Source: an uncultured Collinsella sp. (GTDB taxonomy: Bacteria; Actinomycetota; Coriobacteriia; Coriobacteriales; Coriobacteriaceae). Taken from it: a stretch of 35,428 nucleotides of DNA. The stretch lies in contig USLK01000010.1 in assembly GCA_900555555.1 (NCBI GenBank), positions 1-35,428 on the forward strand, read 5' to 3'. Shown here one piece after another: positions 24,257 to 33,150 of the stretch. A model generated the notes under the pieces. That model saw only the letters and a program-made list of their open reading frames with translations. It ran no database searches and was not told where the DNA came from. The translations under genes and the position numbers were made by a program. Each line of letters begins with the position of its first letter. The first letter of the stretch is position 1.

Positions 24257-25270
24257 CTACCCAACAAGTGCCTCGAGCTCGGGCACAATCGCGGTCAACG
24301 CCTCATCGATAGAACCGTAGAACGTGAAGCCCGCGGCGGCCGCATGTCCACCGCCATTATGCGCCGCGGCCACGCCCGAGATATCGATAGCCCCTTTTGA
24401 ACGCAGATTGCCGCGCACGACACCGGGCTCGCTCTCGCGCAGGAACATGCAGAGCTCCGTGCCGCCCACTCGACGCACGATGTCCACCAGCCCGTCGCAT
24501 TCGCTGGGCTTGACGCCGCACGTCTGAAGATCGGAAGCGTAGGCATAACTGAAGGCCACGCGACCCTGTGCCCTCGTACCGATGCGGCTCATCACGATGG
24601 ATTCGAGCTGCAGGTACTGGATACGCTGGCTCTGGTACACCTCGAGCGCGATCCTGGCCGGCTCGGCGCCGGCATCGACAAGCATGGATGCGCACGAGAA
24701 CGCGGATGCGTTTGCGTTTTGATAGGAGAAACGACCCGTGTCGGTCACCAATCCGGCCATGAGCGAGGTGGCGATCCGAGGCGTCAGCGGATACCCCGCG
24801 GTCTCGATCAGTTCGCTCACCAAAACGGCGGTTGCGGCCGCCGAGGTAACGCGAACGGTCACATCGCCAAACTCGGCCTTGGTGGGATGATGGTCGATGA
24901 CCACGCGGGCGCGTGCACGCTTGGCGACATCTGCAGACGCCTTAAGGCGCTCCATGGTGGGAACATCGACCGAGATGAACAAGTCGACATCGTCCTCGAA
25001 CGCAGAGGCGGGCACCATCGAATCGGAGCCTTCGAGGAACCGGTAGATGCGCGGGACATCGGAATCATCGGCAAGCAGGCAGGTCACATGCTTGTCGGGA
25101 AACTGCTCGGCAAGCGAGCGCCCAAGACCCAGGCCGGAGCCCAGGGCATCGCCGTCGGGATTGGTATGTCCCGAGATGGCGATGCTCTGAGCTCCTTCGA
25201 TACACTCGATCACACCCTCCCACATATCGGGGGTGGTGCTGCGAGCGGTAACGAGCGAGGTGTTACTCAT
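24257..25270 (-). CDS. nrnA: DHH-family oligoribonuclease / pAp phosphatase
   Basis: NrnA-type enzymes degrade very short RNAs and 3'-phosphoadenosine 5'-phosphate. The metal motifs HTNPDGDALGS (His35, Asp39, Asp41), ISVDVP and DHH (126-128) are present. The C-terminal DHHA1 domain has NGGGHAAAAGF. 337 residues is slightly longer than the usual 310-325. ATG 25270 has GAGGCGG upstream and overlaps rbfA by 8 nt. The rbfA-nrnA-truB-ribF order is typical of Gram-positive bacteria. Which short substrates this enzyme prefers cannot be read from sequence. Confidence 0.92.
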   Translation of the reverse strand: MSNTSLVTARSTTPDMWEGVIECIEGAQSIAISGHTNPDGDALGSGLGLGRSLAEQFPDKHVTCLLADDSDVPRIYRFLEGSDSMVPASAFEDDVDLFISVDVPTMERLKASADVAKRARARVVIDHHPTKAEFGDVTVRVTSAAATAVLVSELIETAGYPLTPRIATSLMAGLVTDTGRFSYQNANASAFSCASMLVDAGAEPARIALEVYQSQRIQYLQLESIVMSRIGTRAQGRVAFSYAYASDLQTCGVKPSECDGLVDIVRRVGGTELCMFLRESEPGVVRGNLRSKGAIDISGVAAAHNGGGHAAAAGFTFYGSIDEALTAIVPELEALVG

Positions 25271-25703
25271 GGGCCGCCTCGATGGACGGGGCCTCGACGT
25301 CATCGGCATCGGTGGAAGCGGAATCCACCACCGGATAGCCGAACTCGTCCTTCTCGACGGCAAGGGTGGCCGGGACGTTCTCGAGCGCCTTGGTGATGCG
25401 CTCCGCCTCGTCGGTGGAGCGGTCGATCTTGAAGGCGAGCTCGGGCGTCACGCGCCAATCGAGCGTGCGGGCCAGAAGGCTGCGGATGCGGCCCTTGGCG
25501 GCATTGAGCGCCTCGAGAACCTCTTCGTAGCGGTCGCCATCGCACGATACGAAGACGCGCGCGAACGAGCGGTCCTGCGAGACCTCCACACCCGTCAGCG
25601 TGACGAGCTCAAGACGCGGGTCGCTGATCTCGAACAGCAGGATATAGCCGAGCTTCTCTCGAAGCTGCTCGCCCAGCCGACGGGTAACGGGTGTCTGTTT
25701 CAC
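25263..25703 (-). CDS. rbfA: 30S ribosome-binding factor A
   Basis: RbfA helps mature the 16S rRNA 5' end and the small subunit, chiefly in the cold. The KH-like fold is recognisable from RLGEQLREKLGYILLFEISD, LVTLTGVEVSQD and the end of the domain (LDWRVTPELAFKIDRS). An acidic C-terminal tail brings it to 146 residues. The start is GTG 25703; the nearest AGGAG is about 13 nt upstream, so initiation may depend on coupling to infB, which ends only 17 nt away. Confidence 0.94.
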   Translation of the reverse strand: MKQTPVTRRLGEQLREKLGYILLFEISDPRLELVTLTGVEVSQDRSFARVFVSCDGDRYEEVLEALNAAKGRIRSLLARTLDWRVTPELAFKIDRSTDEAERITKALENVPATLAVEKDEFGYPVVDSASTDADDVEAPSIEAAHE

Positions 25704-25720
25704 AGCTGCACCAGACTCCT

Positions 25721-28432
25721 TTACTCGGTACGGGCCACCTCGATGACCTTATAGGCCTCGAGGATGTCGCCCACCTTGATGTCCTGGAACTTCTCGATGC
25801 CAAGGCCGCACTCGTAACCGCTCTTGACGGTCTTGACGTCGTCCTTGAAGCGACGCATGGAACCGAAGACGCCATCGAACACGACCACGCCGTCGCGGAC
25901 GACGCGCACCTTGTCGTTGCGGTCGATCTCGCCCTCGGTGACCATGCACCCGGCGATGAGGCCGGCCTTGGGAACGCGGAAAGTCTCGCGAACCTCGGCG
26001 GAACCGGTCTGAACCTCCTCCTCCGTGGGCTTGAGCATACCGATGCGCGCGGCGTCGATGTCCTCGATGGCCTTGTAGATGATGGAGTACGTCTTGATCT
26101 GGACGTTTTCCTTCTCGGCCATGTCGCGGGCCTTGGCCTGCGGGCGCACGCCGAAGCCGATGATGATGGCGTTGGAGGCGGCGGCCAGGGTGACGTCGGT
26201 CTCGGAGATGGCACCGACGGCGGAGTGGATGATGTTGATGCGGACCTCGGACTGATCCATCTTGCCGATGGAGTCGGCCAGGGCCTCGATGGTGCCCTGG
26301 GCGTCGGCCTTCACGACCAGGTTGAGCTCCTTGAGCTCGTTCTGGCTCATCTCATCGAACAAGGTCTCGAGCGTGACGTGCTTGACCTTGTTCTGCTCCT
26401 CGATGCGGGCCTTGAGGGCGCGCTGCTCGGCCAGGTCGCGAGCGTCGCGCTCGTCCTCGAACACGCGGAACTCGTCGCCGGCGGCCGGGACGGAGTTGAG
26501 GCCGAGGATCTCCACGGCGTCGGACGGCATGGCCTCGCCCTTGTTCTCACCATGCTGGTCGAGCATGGCGCGCACGCGGCCGTAGCTCATGCCGGCGACG
26601 ATGGCGTCGCCCACATGCAGGGTGCCGCGGGTGACGAGCAGCGTGGCGACGGGGCCGCGGCCGCGATCGAGCTTGGCCTCGATGATGTTGCCGGACGCGA
26701 ACGTATCCGGGTTGGCCTTGAGCTCGAGCACGTCGGCCTGGAGCAGGATGGTCTCGAGTAGGTCGTCGATGCCCTGGCCCTTCTTGGCCGAGACGTTGAC
26801 GAACATGTTCTGGCCGCCCCACTCCTCGGGGATGATGCCGTACTCGGTGAGCATCTGGCGCACCTTGTCGGGGTTGGCCTCGGGCTTATCGCACTTGTTG
26901 ACGGCGACGATGATCGGCACGTCGGCCGCCTTGGAGTGGTTGATGGCCTCGATGGTCTGCGGCATGACGCCGTCATCGGCTGCAACGACCAGCACGACGA
27001 TGTCGGTGATCTTGGCGCCGCGGGCGCGCATGGCGGTAAAGGCCTCGTGGCCGGGGGTGTCGACGAAGGTGATCTGACGACCGTTGATCTCGACCTCGGA
27101 TGCACCGATGTGCTGGGTGATGCCGCCGGCCTCGCCGTCCCACACGTTGGTGTGACGGATGGCGTCCAAAAGCGAAGTCTTGCCGTGGTCGACGTGACCC
27201 ATGACGGTGACCACCGGCGGGCGCGGCTTGAGGTCCTTGGGATCATCGTAGAAGGAGAAGGAGTTCTCCTCCTCCGGGCTCACCACGCGAACCTGACGGC
27301 CCAGGTCGTCGGCAACGAGCTCCACGAGGTCATTGCTCATGGACTGAGTCATGGTGAGCGGGGTGCCCAGCAGGAACAGGCGCTTGATGATATCGTTGGC
27401 CGGCACCTCGAGAGCCTCGGCCAGCTCGGCCACGGTCACGCCCTCGGATACCTGGACGGCGTCGAGGTCCTCGGGGTTGATGCCCTTGGCCAGAGCCTCC
27501 TCGAGCTTGCGCTCCTCGGCAGCGGCCTGGGCCTGGGCCTGGCGCTTCTCCTTACGCTTCTTGCGGCGGCCGGTGGACTCGCGTGAAGCCTCCTCGACGG
27601 CGGCACGGGCCTCCTCGAGAACCTTCTCGCGGCTGTACTCCTCAGCCTCACGCGCCATGCGGCTGTAGCGATCCTCGCCATCGTGCTCGTGATCGTGAGC
27701 GGCACCCTTGCGCTTCTTGCCGCCCTTGGCCGCCTTGTCGGGCGAAGGCGGGAAATCGCCCGCCGGGACGTTGGGCACAGAGGAGCTGCGGCGGCGGCGG
27801 ATGGGAGCCTCGGCGCTGCCGTGCGACTCGTTATTGTTATTGCGATTGTTGCGACGGCCGCCGCGCTCGCCGCGCTTGCCGCCGCTGCCGCTCTCCGCGG
27901 GCTTGGCCCTCTCCTCGGCTTTCTTCTCCTTGAGAACGACCTCCTGCTCGGCGATCTGATCGAGCAGGGAGCGGAAACGGGAGCCGGAATCGGATGCGGG
28001 GACCGCGCGGCGTTTGGCCTCGAGCTCGGCCTCGCGGCGAGCCTTCTCCTCGGCCTCCTTTGCACGGCGCTTCGCCTCGAGCTCGGCCTGCTTGGCGGCC
28101 TCGGCGGCAGCCTGGGCCTCCTGGGACAGACGACGCTCTTCCTCGCGACGGGCCTCCACGGCCAGACGCTCGGCCTCGGCTGCGGCGGCCTTGGCAGCCT
28201 CCTCCTTTGCGGCAGCCTCCTGCTCGGCCTGCCTGGCGGCCTCGACCTCGGCCGCGCGCGCGGCGATAACCGGAGCGAGCTGCTTCTTAACCATGGCCAC
28301 GTACGCGTCCTCAAGCGTGGACGACGCGGACTTGGCGGGAATCTTCATCTCCTCGAGATGACCCATGAGCTCCTTGGAAGTCATCCCGAATTCCTTGGCG
28401 AGCGTGGAAATACGAACTTTCGCCAATGCCAT
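25721..28432 (-). CDS. infB: translation initiation factor IF-2
   Basis: The GTPase brings initiator tRNA to the small subunit and promotes subunit joining. It has the N-terminal helical domain (MALAKVRISTLAKEFG), a long Ala/Glu/Arg-rich linker of about 300 residues with RGG-like and Asn-rich stretches, and the GTPase motifs GHVDHGKT (about residue 410), DTPGHEAFTAM and NKCDKP. Domains II-IV follow. At 903 residues it is in the range of actinobacterial IF-2. ATG 28432 has GAGAGGTAGG upstream; a longer frame to 28453 is not preferred. The gene usually found between nusA and infB (ylxR/rnpM) is absent. Confidence 0.97.
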   Translation of the reverse strand: MALAKVRISTLAKEFGMTSKELMGHLEEMKIPAKSASSTLEDAYVAMVKKQLAPVIAARAAEVEAARQAEQEAAAKEEAAKAAAAEAERLAVEARREEERRLSQEAQAAAEAAKQAELEAKRRAKEAEEKARREAELEAKRRAVPASDSGSRFRSLLDQIAEQEVVLKEKKAEERAKPAESGSGGKRGERGGRRNNRNNNNESHGSAEAPIRRRRSSSVPNVPAGDFPPSPDKAAKGGKKRKGAAHDHEHDGEDRYSRMAREAEEYSREKVLEEARAAVEEASRESTGRRKKRKEKRQAQAQAAAEERKLEEALAKGINPEDLDAVQVSEGVTVAELAEALEVPANDIIKRLFLLGTPLTMTQSMSNDLVELVADDLGRQVRVVSPEEENSFSFYDDPKDLKPRPPVVTVMGHVDHGKTSLLDAIRHTNVWDGEAGGITQHIGASEVEINGRQITFVDTPGHEAFTAMRARGAKITDIVVLVVAADDGVMPQTIEAINHSKAADVPIIVAVNKCDKPEANPDKVRQMLTEYGIIPEEWGGQNMFVNVSAKKGQGIDDLLETILLQADVLELKANPDTFASGNIIEAKLDRGRGPVATLLVTRGTLHVGDAIVAGMSYGRVRAMLDQHGENKGEAMPSDAVEILGLNSVPAAGDEFRVFEDERDARDLAEQRALKARIEEQNKVKHVTLETLFDEMSQNELKELNLVVKADAQGTIEALADSIGKMDQSEVRINIIHSAVGAISETDVTLAAASNAIIIGFGVRPQAKARDMAEKENVQIKTYSIIYKAIEDIDAARIGMLKPTEEEVQTGSAEVRETFRVPKAGLIAGCMVTEGEIDRNDKVRVVRDGVVVFDGVFGSMRRFKDDVKTVKSGYECGLGIEKFQDIKVGDILEAYKVIEVARTE

Positions 28433-28501
28433 ACACCTACCTCTCGCGCACATTAGCGTGCGATTCTTACCTCACATGAACACCGGACGCGGGGGCGCGG
28501 G

Positions 28502-29677
28502 TTAGATGAGATCCTCGGCTCCATCAAAGATGCTGGAGTCATCGGACTCAAAATCCGCCTGGTCGTCGAGCAGGTCGTCCACAGGAGCCGGGGCGACGGA
28601 GATGTTCTTGAGGATATCGGCCGCGAGCGTCTCGCTCTTGATATCGATATGCCAGCCGGTCAGGCGGGCGGCGAGACGGGCATTCTGGCCCTCCTTGCCG
28701 ATAGCCAGGGAGAGCTGGTCGTCGGGTACGATGACGCCGGCGTAGTTCTTCTCCTCATCGATGAGGACGCGCGTGACCTTTGCCGGGGACAACGCGTTGG
28801 CAACGTACTGGGCCGGGTCCTCATCCCACAGGATAACGTCGACGCGCTCGCCGCGCAGCTCGGACACGACCGCGCGCACGCGACTGCCCTTGGGGCCGAC
28901 GCAGGCGCCCACCGGATCCAGGCGCTCATCCAGGGAATGAACGGCGACCTTGGAACGCTGGCCGGGCTCGCGGGCGATGGACTTGACTTCGACGGTGCCC
29001 TCGTAGATCTCCGGCACCTCCTGCTCGAACAGGCGCTTGATCAGAGCGGGATGGGTACGGGAGATGACGATCGGCGGACGGGAATGCTCGCCGCGCACGG
29101 GAGGAAGCGTGGAGTTGGGGTCCCGAACGTCGATGATGACGGCCTTGAGACGCTGATTGTGGACGTAGCGCTCGCCCATGGGACGCTCGTTGCGCTCGGT
29201 CTCGTAACGGCGCTGATCGAAGTGCGGAAGCTCGGCCTCGACACCCTCGCGGATCTTCACGATGGTGAAGTCGGGCGTGGACTGCAGCACGGTGCCGTTG
29301 ATCATATCGCCGACGCGGTCGGAGAACTCCTCGTAGATCTGCTCGCGAGCGGCGTTGCGAACGATGGCGTTGATCTCGGCCTTAGCGTGCATGGCCGCGA
29401 TGCGGGAGGTGTTCTTGGGCGTGACGTCGATCTTCTCGTAGCGGGTGTAGTTGCCCTCCTCGTCCATGGAGTCATCATCGGGGACGAGCTCGTACACGTA
29501 GATCTTGCCGGTGGCGCGGTCGATGGTGACCTCGGCGCCCCAGTCGAGCTTCATCTGCTCGGCATAGGTCTTGGCGAGGGTCTGCTCCAGATGGTCGATC
29601 AGGTACAGCTGATCGATGTGCTTCTCTTTGCACAAGCCCATCAGCGCTTCCATCATGGACGGATTCTCATCTGCCAT
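28502..29677 (-). CDS. nusA: transcription termination/antitermination protein NusA
   Basis: NusA binds RNA polymerase and nascent RNA and modulates pausing, termination and antitermination. Visible in order: the polymerase-binding N-terminal domain, an S1-type region (GDMINGTVLQSTPDFTIV), KH1 (GACVGPKGSRVRAV) and KH2 (LAIGKEGQNARLAARLTG). A short acidic tail ends the protein. 391 residues is a little longer than usual for NusA without C-terminal repeats. ATG 29677 has GAAGGGAAG upstream and starts 2 nt after the rimP stop. As second gene behind an apparent attenuator it could regulate its own synthesis. Confidence 0.97.
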   Translation of the reverse strand: MADENPSMMEALMGLCKEKHIDQLYLIDHLEQTLAKTYAEQMKLDWGAEVTIDRATGKIYVYELVPDDDSMDEEGNYTRYEKIDVTPKNTSRIAAMHAKAEINAIVRNAAREQIYEEFSDRVGDMINGTVLQSTPDFTIVKIREGVEAELPHFDQRRYETERNERPMGERYVHNQRLKAVIIDVRDPNSTLPPVRGEHSRPPIVISRTHPALIKRLFEQEVPEIYEGTVEVKSIAREPGQRSKVAVHSLDERLDPVGACVGPKGSRVRAVVSELRGERVDVILWDEDPAQYVANALSPAKVTRVLIDEEKNYAGVIVPDDQLSLAIGKEGQNARLAARLTGWHIDIKSETLAADILKNISVAPAPVDDLLDDQADFESDDSSIFDGAEDLI

Positions 29678-29679
29678 GG

Positions 29680-30174
29680 TTACTTCCCTTCCTTCGAGCC
29701 CTTGAAGTCGTACACCGGCTTCAGGACGCACTTCTTCACGTCGTTATAGGAGATGGTCGCAGGGTCCTCGCCCTCGCAGGCGATGGTGACGTCCGAATCG
29801 GTGGCCGCGGCGATGGTGCCCTTATAGGACTTGCGGCCCTCGAGTGCGGTCGTGGTGAGCTCGACATCGGAGCCCACGAAACGGGCGAAATCGCTTGCAC
29901 GGCGCAGCGGGCGCTTCATGCCAGGGGACGACACCTCGAGCGTATACGAGCCCGAGATGGGGTCGAGCGTATCGATCGCGTCGGAAACCCACTTGGTCTG
30001 CGCGGACACCTCATCGAGCGTGATGGGGTCCCCCTCCAGCTTGTCCAGGCGAACACGGACGCACGGTGCCTTGGTGGCACCGACGATCTCGACATCCACC
30101 ACATCGATACCGCGGTCCGCCGCCTGGCCCTCAAGCAGATCGATGATCTGCTGCTCGAGCGCGCTTTTGACCAT
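29680..30174 (-). CDS. rimP: ribosome maturation factor RimP
   Basis: RimP is needed for efficient assembly of the small ribosomal subunit. The two-domain pattern is clear: GIDVVDVEIVGATKAPCVRV, then SYTLEVSSPGMKRPLRRASDF, the most conserved segment, and a C-terminal SH3-like domain. ATG 30174 has GAGGAGGTG 6-7 nt upstream, giving 164 residues; an in-frame TTG at 30183 is not preferred. It is the first gene of rimP-nusA-infB-rbfA, the near-universal order. Confidence 0.95.
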   Translation of the reverse strand: MVKSALEQQIIDLLEGQAADRGIDVVDVEIVGATKAPCVRVRLDKLEGDPITLDEVSAQTKWVSDAIDTLDPISGSYTLEVSSPGMKRPLRRASDFARFVGSDVELTTTALEGRKSYKGTIAAATDSDVTIACEGEDPATISYNDVKKCVLKPVYDFKGSKEGK

Positions 30175-30199
30175 GCGCAACACCTCCTCATACTAAAAA

Positions 30200-30225
30200 G
30201 GAAGCGGGGCATGGGCCCCACTTCC
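30200..30225 (-). terminator. intrinsic terminator in the rimP-nusA-infB leader (candidate attenuator)
   Basis: In minus-strand RNA GGAAGUGGGGC pairs with GCCCCGCUUCC, an 11-bp stem including one U-G pair, around the loop CCAU. UUUUU follows directly. It ends about 25 nt before the rimP ATG, too close for another promoter, while a good promoter lies about 30 nt upstream. Confidence 0.85.
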
Positions 30226-30252
30226 TCTACATAACAGCTTCAGTTCTAGATA

Positions 30253-30281
30253 ACTATACCAAACAAGCTTTAAACAGGCAA
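30253..30281 (-). promoter_or_regulatory. promoter of the rimP-nusA-infB operon
   Basis: TTGCCT (30281-30276), a 17-nt spacer, and TATAGT (30258-30253) preceded by TGG, an extended -10. The start would be near 30246, so the transcript opens about 20 nt before the terminator-like hairpin. Confidence 0.75.
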
Positions 30282-30342
30282 TACATTCCCACCGTATACG
30301 CATCCATCATGCGGAACCACAATATCTACAAGATTGCACGCC

Positions 30343-30371
30343 GGAGGCCGGTCCACCATGGGCCGACCTCC
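30343..30371 (-). terminator. hairpin downstream of leuS
   Basis: The GGAGG/CCTCC outer stem continues through further pairs with one U-G and one mismatch, 12 nt after the leuS stop. It lacks a U-tract, so termination may be inefficient and some leuS transcripts could run into the rimP leader. Confidence 0.5.
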
Positions 30372-30382
30372 ATCTCCTGATC

Positions 30383-32968
30383 CTATTTAACGATCAGGTT
30401 GACGAGCTTGTTGGGAATACAGATGGCCTTGACAACCGTCTTGCCATCGATCCACTTGGCAGCAGCCTGCTCGGCGGCCGCGCGCATGACATCCTGATCG
30501 GAGTTACGCGGCACGTGCGTGCGGGTGCGCATCTTGCCCTGAACCTGGACGGCGAGCTCGACTTCGTCGCTCTCAGCCTCTTTGGGATCGAACTCGGGCC
30601 ACGGGGCGGTGTAGACGCTCCCCTTGTGGCAGAGGGCGGCGTGCCACAGCTCCTCGCACATGAACGGGCAGATCGGAGCCAGGACGCTCACGATATCCGT
30701 GGCGACCATCGCGGTGAGCGAGGCATCGCGACCCTCGGCGGGCACGGCGTTGAGATAGGCGCTCGCGGCGTTCACGAGCTCCATCATGGCCGAGATGGCC
30801 GTATTGAACTGGCCGCGGTCGAAGTTCTCGGTGCAGGCGGCCAGCGTGCGGTGGCGCTCGCGATAGAGCTTGAGCGCCTCGGCATCCAGTCCGGCCTTAT
30901 CGAGGGCCGCAGCGTCTCCGGCCGTTGCGGCGAGCTGCCACACGGTGCGCCAGGCGCGCTTGATGAAGCGGTTGGCGCCCTCGACGGCGTTGGGATCCCA
31001 GTCGAAATCCTTCTCGGGCGGGGCGATGAACAGGATCGCCAGACGCATGGTGTCGGCGCCGTAGGGCTCGATGACGGAGCTGGGCGGAACGACGTTGCCC
31101 TTGGACTTGGACATGGTCTCGCCGTGCTCGTCCTTCACCATGCCCTGGCACAGCAGATTGGTGAACGGCTCGTCGATATCGAGCAGGCCCATATCGCGCA
31201 TGGCCTTGGTGAAGAAACGGCTGTAGAGCAGGTGCAGAATGGCGTGCTCGATACCGCCCACATAGTTGTCAACGGGCATCCAGTGGTTGGCCGCCTCGCG
31301 CGAGAAGGGCAGCTCGGTGTTGTGCGGATCGGTGTATCGCAGGTAATACCAGCTGGAGCAGGTGAACGTATCCATGGTGTCGGTCTCGCGACGGGCGGGG
31401 GCGCCGCACACCGGGCAGGTGGTCTCGTAGAACTCCTTGCACTCGGCAAGCGTCTCGCCCGCGGTGAGGTCGAGGTTCTCGGGCAGGGTTACCGGCAGCT
31501 GATCCTCGGGCACCGGAACGATACCGCAGCGCTCGCAGTGGATAGCCGGGATGGGGTTGCCCCAGTAGCGCTGCCGGGAGATGAGCCAGTCGCGCAGACG
31601 GTACTGCACGGAGCGGCGGCCGGTGCCCGCAGCCTCCAGGTCCTCGACGATTGCGGCCTCGCCGGCGGAGTGCTTGCCGCCGCGCATGCCGGTGTACTTG
31701 CCGGACTGAACGAGGGTGCCGTCATCGGTGTGGGCGGAATCCCAGTCCACGGTCTCGGCACAGTAGGTATCGATGGAGCCGCCGCCGGCCTCGAGCTCGG
31801 CACGCTCCTCGTCGGTCATGATGATCGGAACGATGGGCAGCTCGTACTTACGGGCGAACTCGAAGTCGCGCTGGTCGCCGCAGGGAACCGCCATGACGGC
31901 ACCGGTGCCGTAGTCGGACACCACGTAGTCGGCCACCCATACGGGGACCTTGGCGCCCGAAAGCGGGTTGACCACGTAGCGGCCCGTGAAGGCTCCGTGC
32001 TTCTCAACGGTACCCTGGGCGCGCTCGACGGCGGTGATCTTCTTGGCCCCCTCGATAACCTCAAGAACGGCGGCCTCGTACTCCGTGCCGGCCACGAGTT
32101 CGCGCAGACCCTCGTACTCGGGAGCGAGCAGGAAGAACGTGTTGCCGAACAGCGTGTCGGCGCGCGTGGTGAACACGGTGATCTTGGTATCGGTGGGCTC
32201 TCCGGCCTCATCGCACAGGGTGAAGTCGACCTCGGCGCCCTCGGAGCGACCGATCCAGTTGGCCTGCATCTGCTTCACGCGCTCGGGCCAGCCGGGAAGC
32301 TTCTCGAGGTCGTCCAGCAATTCCTGAGCGTACGCGGTGATCTTGATGTACCACTGCTCCAGGTCGCGCTTCTCGACCTCGGTGTCGCAACGCCAGCAAC
32401 GGCCCTCGGTCACCTGCTCGTTGGCAAGGACCGTGCCGCACTTGGGACACCAGTTGACCGGGTTCTTCTTGCGATAGACCAGCCCGCGCTCCCACAGCTT
32501 CTCGAAGATCCACTGACCCCAACGGTAATAGTCGGGCGAGCAGGTCTTGACCAGGCGGTCCATATCGTAGGAGAAGCCCATGCGCTTCATGGTGGCGAGA
32601 GCCTGGTCCATGTTCTTATAGGTCCAGGCTGCGGCTTGGGTATTGTGCTTGATGGCGGCGTTCTCAGCGGGCAGGCCGAAGGCGTCGAAGCCGATGGGGT
32701 GCAGCACGTCGTAACCGCGCATGCGGGCCTGGCGCGCCATGGCGTCGCCGATGGTGTAGTTGCGCGCATGGCCCATGTGCAGGTCGCCCGAGGGGTACGG
32801 GAACATCTCAAGGATGTACTTTTTGGGCTTGGACGGATCGGTGTCGACGGCGAACAGGTTCTCGTCGTCCCACGACTTCATCCACTTGGTTTCGATGGAC
32901 TGCGCATCGTAGGCGGGAATCTCCCCCGCCGGGCGCGCGCCGTGATTATGCTCGCAGCTCTCGCACAT
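30383..32968 (-). CDS. leuS: leucyl-tRNA synthetase
   Basis: Charges tRNA-Leu. The class I signatures are present: HMGH (64-67) within FPYPSGDLHMGHARNY, and MSKSKGN near residue 618. The zinc-type insert (CPKCGTVL, then CWRCD), the editing domain CP1 with its TTRADTLFG threonine-rich motif, and the anticodon-binding and C-terminal domains complete the protein. 861 residues is normal. ATG 32968 has AAGGAG 5 nt upstream. The N-terminus has an extra CESCEHNH patch of unknown meaning. No T-box is visible in the 66 nt after the guaB terminator. Confidence 0.97.
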   Translation of the reverse strand: MCESCEHNHGARPAGEIPAYDAQSIETKWMKSWDDENLFAVDTDPSKPKKYILEMFPYPSGDLHMGHARNYTIGDAMARQARMRGYDVLHPIGFDAFGLPAENAAIKHNTQAAAWTYKNMDQALATMKRMGFSYDMDRLVKTCSPDYYRWGQWIFEKLWERGLVYRKKNPVNWCPKCGTVLANEQVTEGRCWRCDTEVEKRDLEQWYIKITAYAQELLDDLEKLPGWPERVKQMQANWIGRSEGAEVDFTLCDEAGEPTDTKITVFTTRADTLFGNTFFLLAPEYEGLRELVAGTEYEAAVLEVIEGAKKITAVERAQGTVEKHGAFTGRYVVNPLSGAKVPVWVADYVVSDYGTGAVMAVPCGDQRDFEFARKYELPIVPIIMTDEERAELEAGGGSIDTYCAETVDWDSAHTDDGTLVQSGKYTGMRGGKHSAGEAAIVEDLEAAGTGRRSVQYRLRDWLISRQRYWGNPIPAIHCERCGIVPVPEDQLPVTLPENLDLTAGETLAECKEFYETTCPVCGAPARRETDTMDTFTCSSWYYLRYTDPHNTELPFSREAANHWMPVDNYVGGIEHAILHLLYSRFFTKAMRDMGLLDIDEPFTNLLCQGMVKDEHGETMSKSKGNVVPPSSVIEPYGADTMRLAILFIAPPEKDFDWDPNAVEGANRFIKRAWRTVWQLAATAGDAAALDKAGLDAEALKLYRERHRTLAACTENFDRGQFNTAISAMMELVNAASAYLNAVPAEGRDASLTAMVATDIVSVLAPICPFMCEELWHAALCHKGSVYTAPWPEFDPKEAESDEVELAVQVQGKMRTRTHVPRNSDQDVMRAAAEQAAAKWIDGKTVVKAICIPNKLVNLIVK

Positions 32969-33016
32969 ATGCTCTCCTTATACGGAACGGGCCGGTGAAT
33001 CGAATCGAATGTATCG

Positions 33017-33022
33017 ATTCTA
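33017..33022 (-). promoter_or_regulatory. possible -10 box of leuS promoter
   Basis: TAGAAT preceded by TGG (extended -10) lies about 50 nt before the leuS start and right after the guaB terminator. No good -35 box is seen. Confidence 0.4.
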
Positions 33023-33034
33023 CCAAGTAACAAA

Positions 33035-33070
33035 AGACGAGGTGGCGCTTATATGGGCGCCGCCTCGTCT
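33035..33070 (-). terminator. guaB intrinsic terminator
   Basis: AGACGAGG and GGCGC arms (33035-33048) pair with GCGCC and CCTCGTCT (33057-33070), with one internal mismatch and an 8-nt loop. TTTTG follows on the minus strand. Confidence 0.85.
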
Positions 33071-33150
33071 CGAAACATACGAACTACCCGCTCGGAATAG
33101 ATCGTATAGCGCCCTTATAGATGGCGCTCGTCCAGGCGCATGGATACAGC

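Noticed and set aside
30515..32998. Long plus-strand open frame opposite leuS (827 codons)
   Set aside because: It is the antisense shadow of leuS in high-G+C DNA. Its composition is Gly/Val/Leu/His-rich, and it shows no domain, while leuS is certain. The same applies to long plus-strand frames opposite comEC, guaB, infB, dnaG, nusA and pyrC.
32969..33034. T-box leader for leuS
   Set aside because: The space is too short, and no T-box core sequence or specifier stem is visible.
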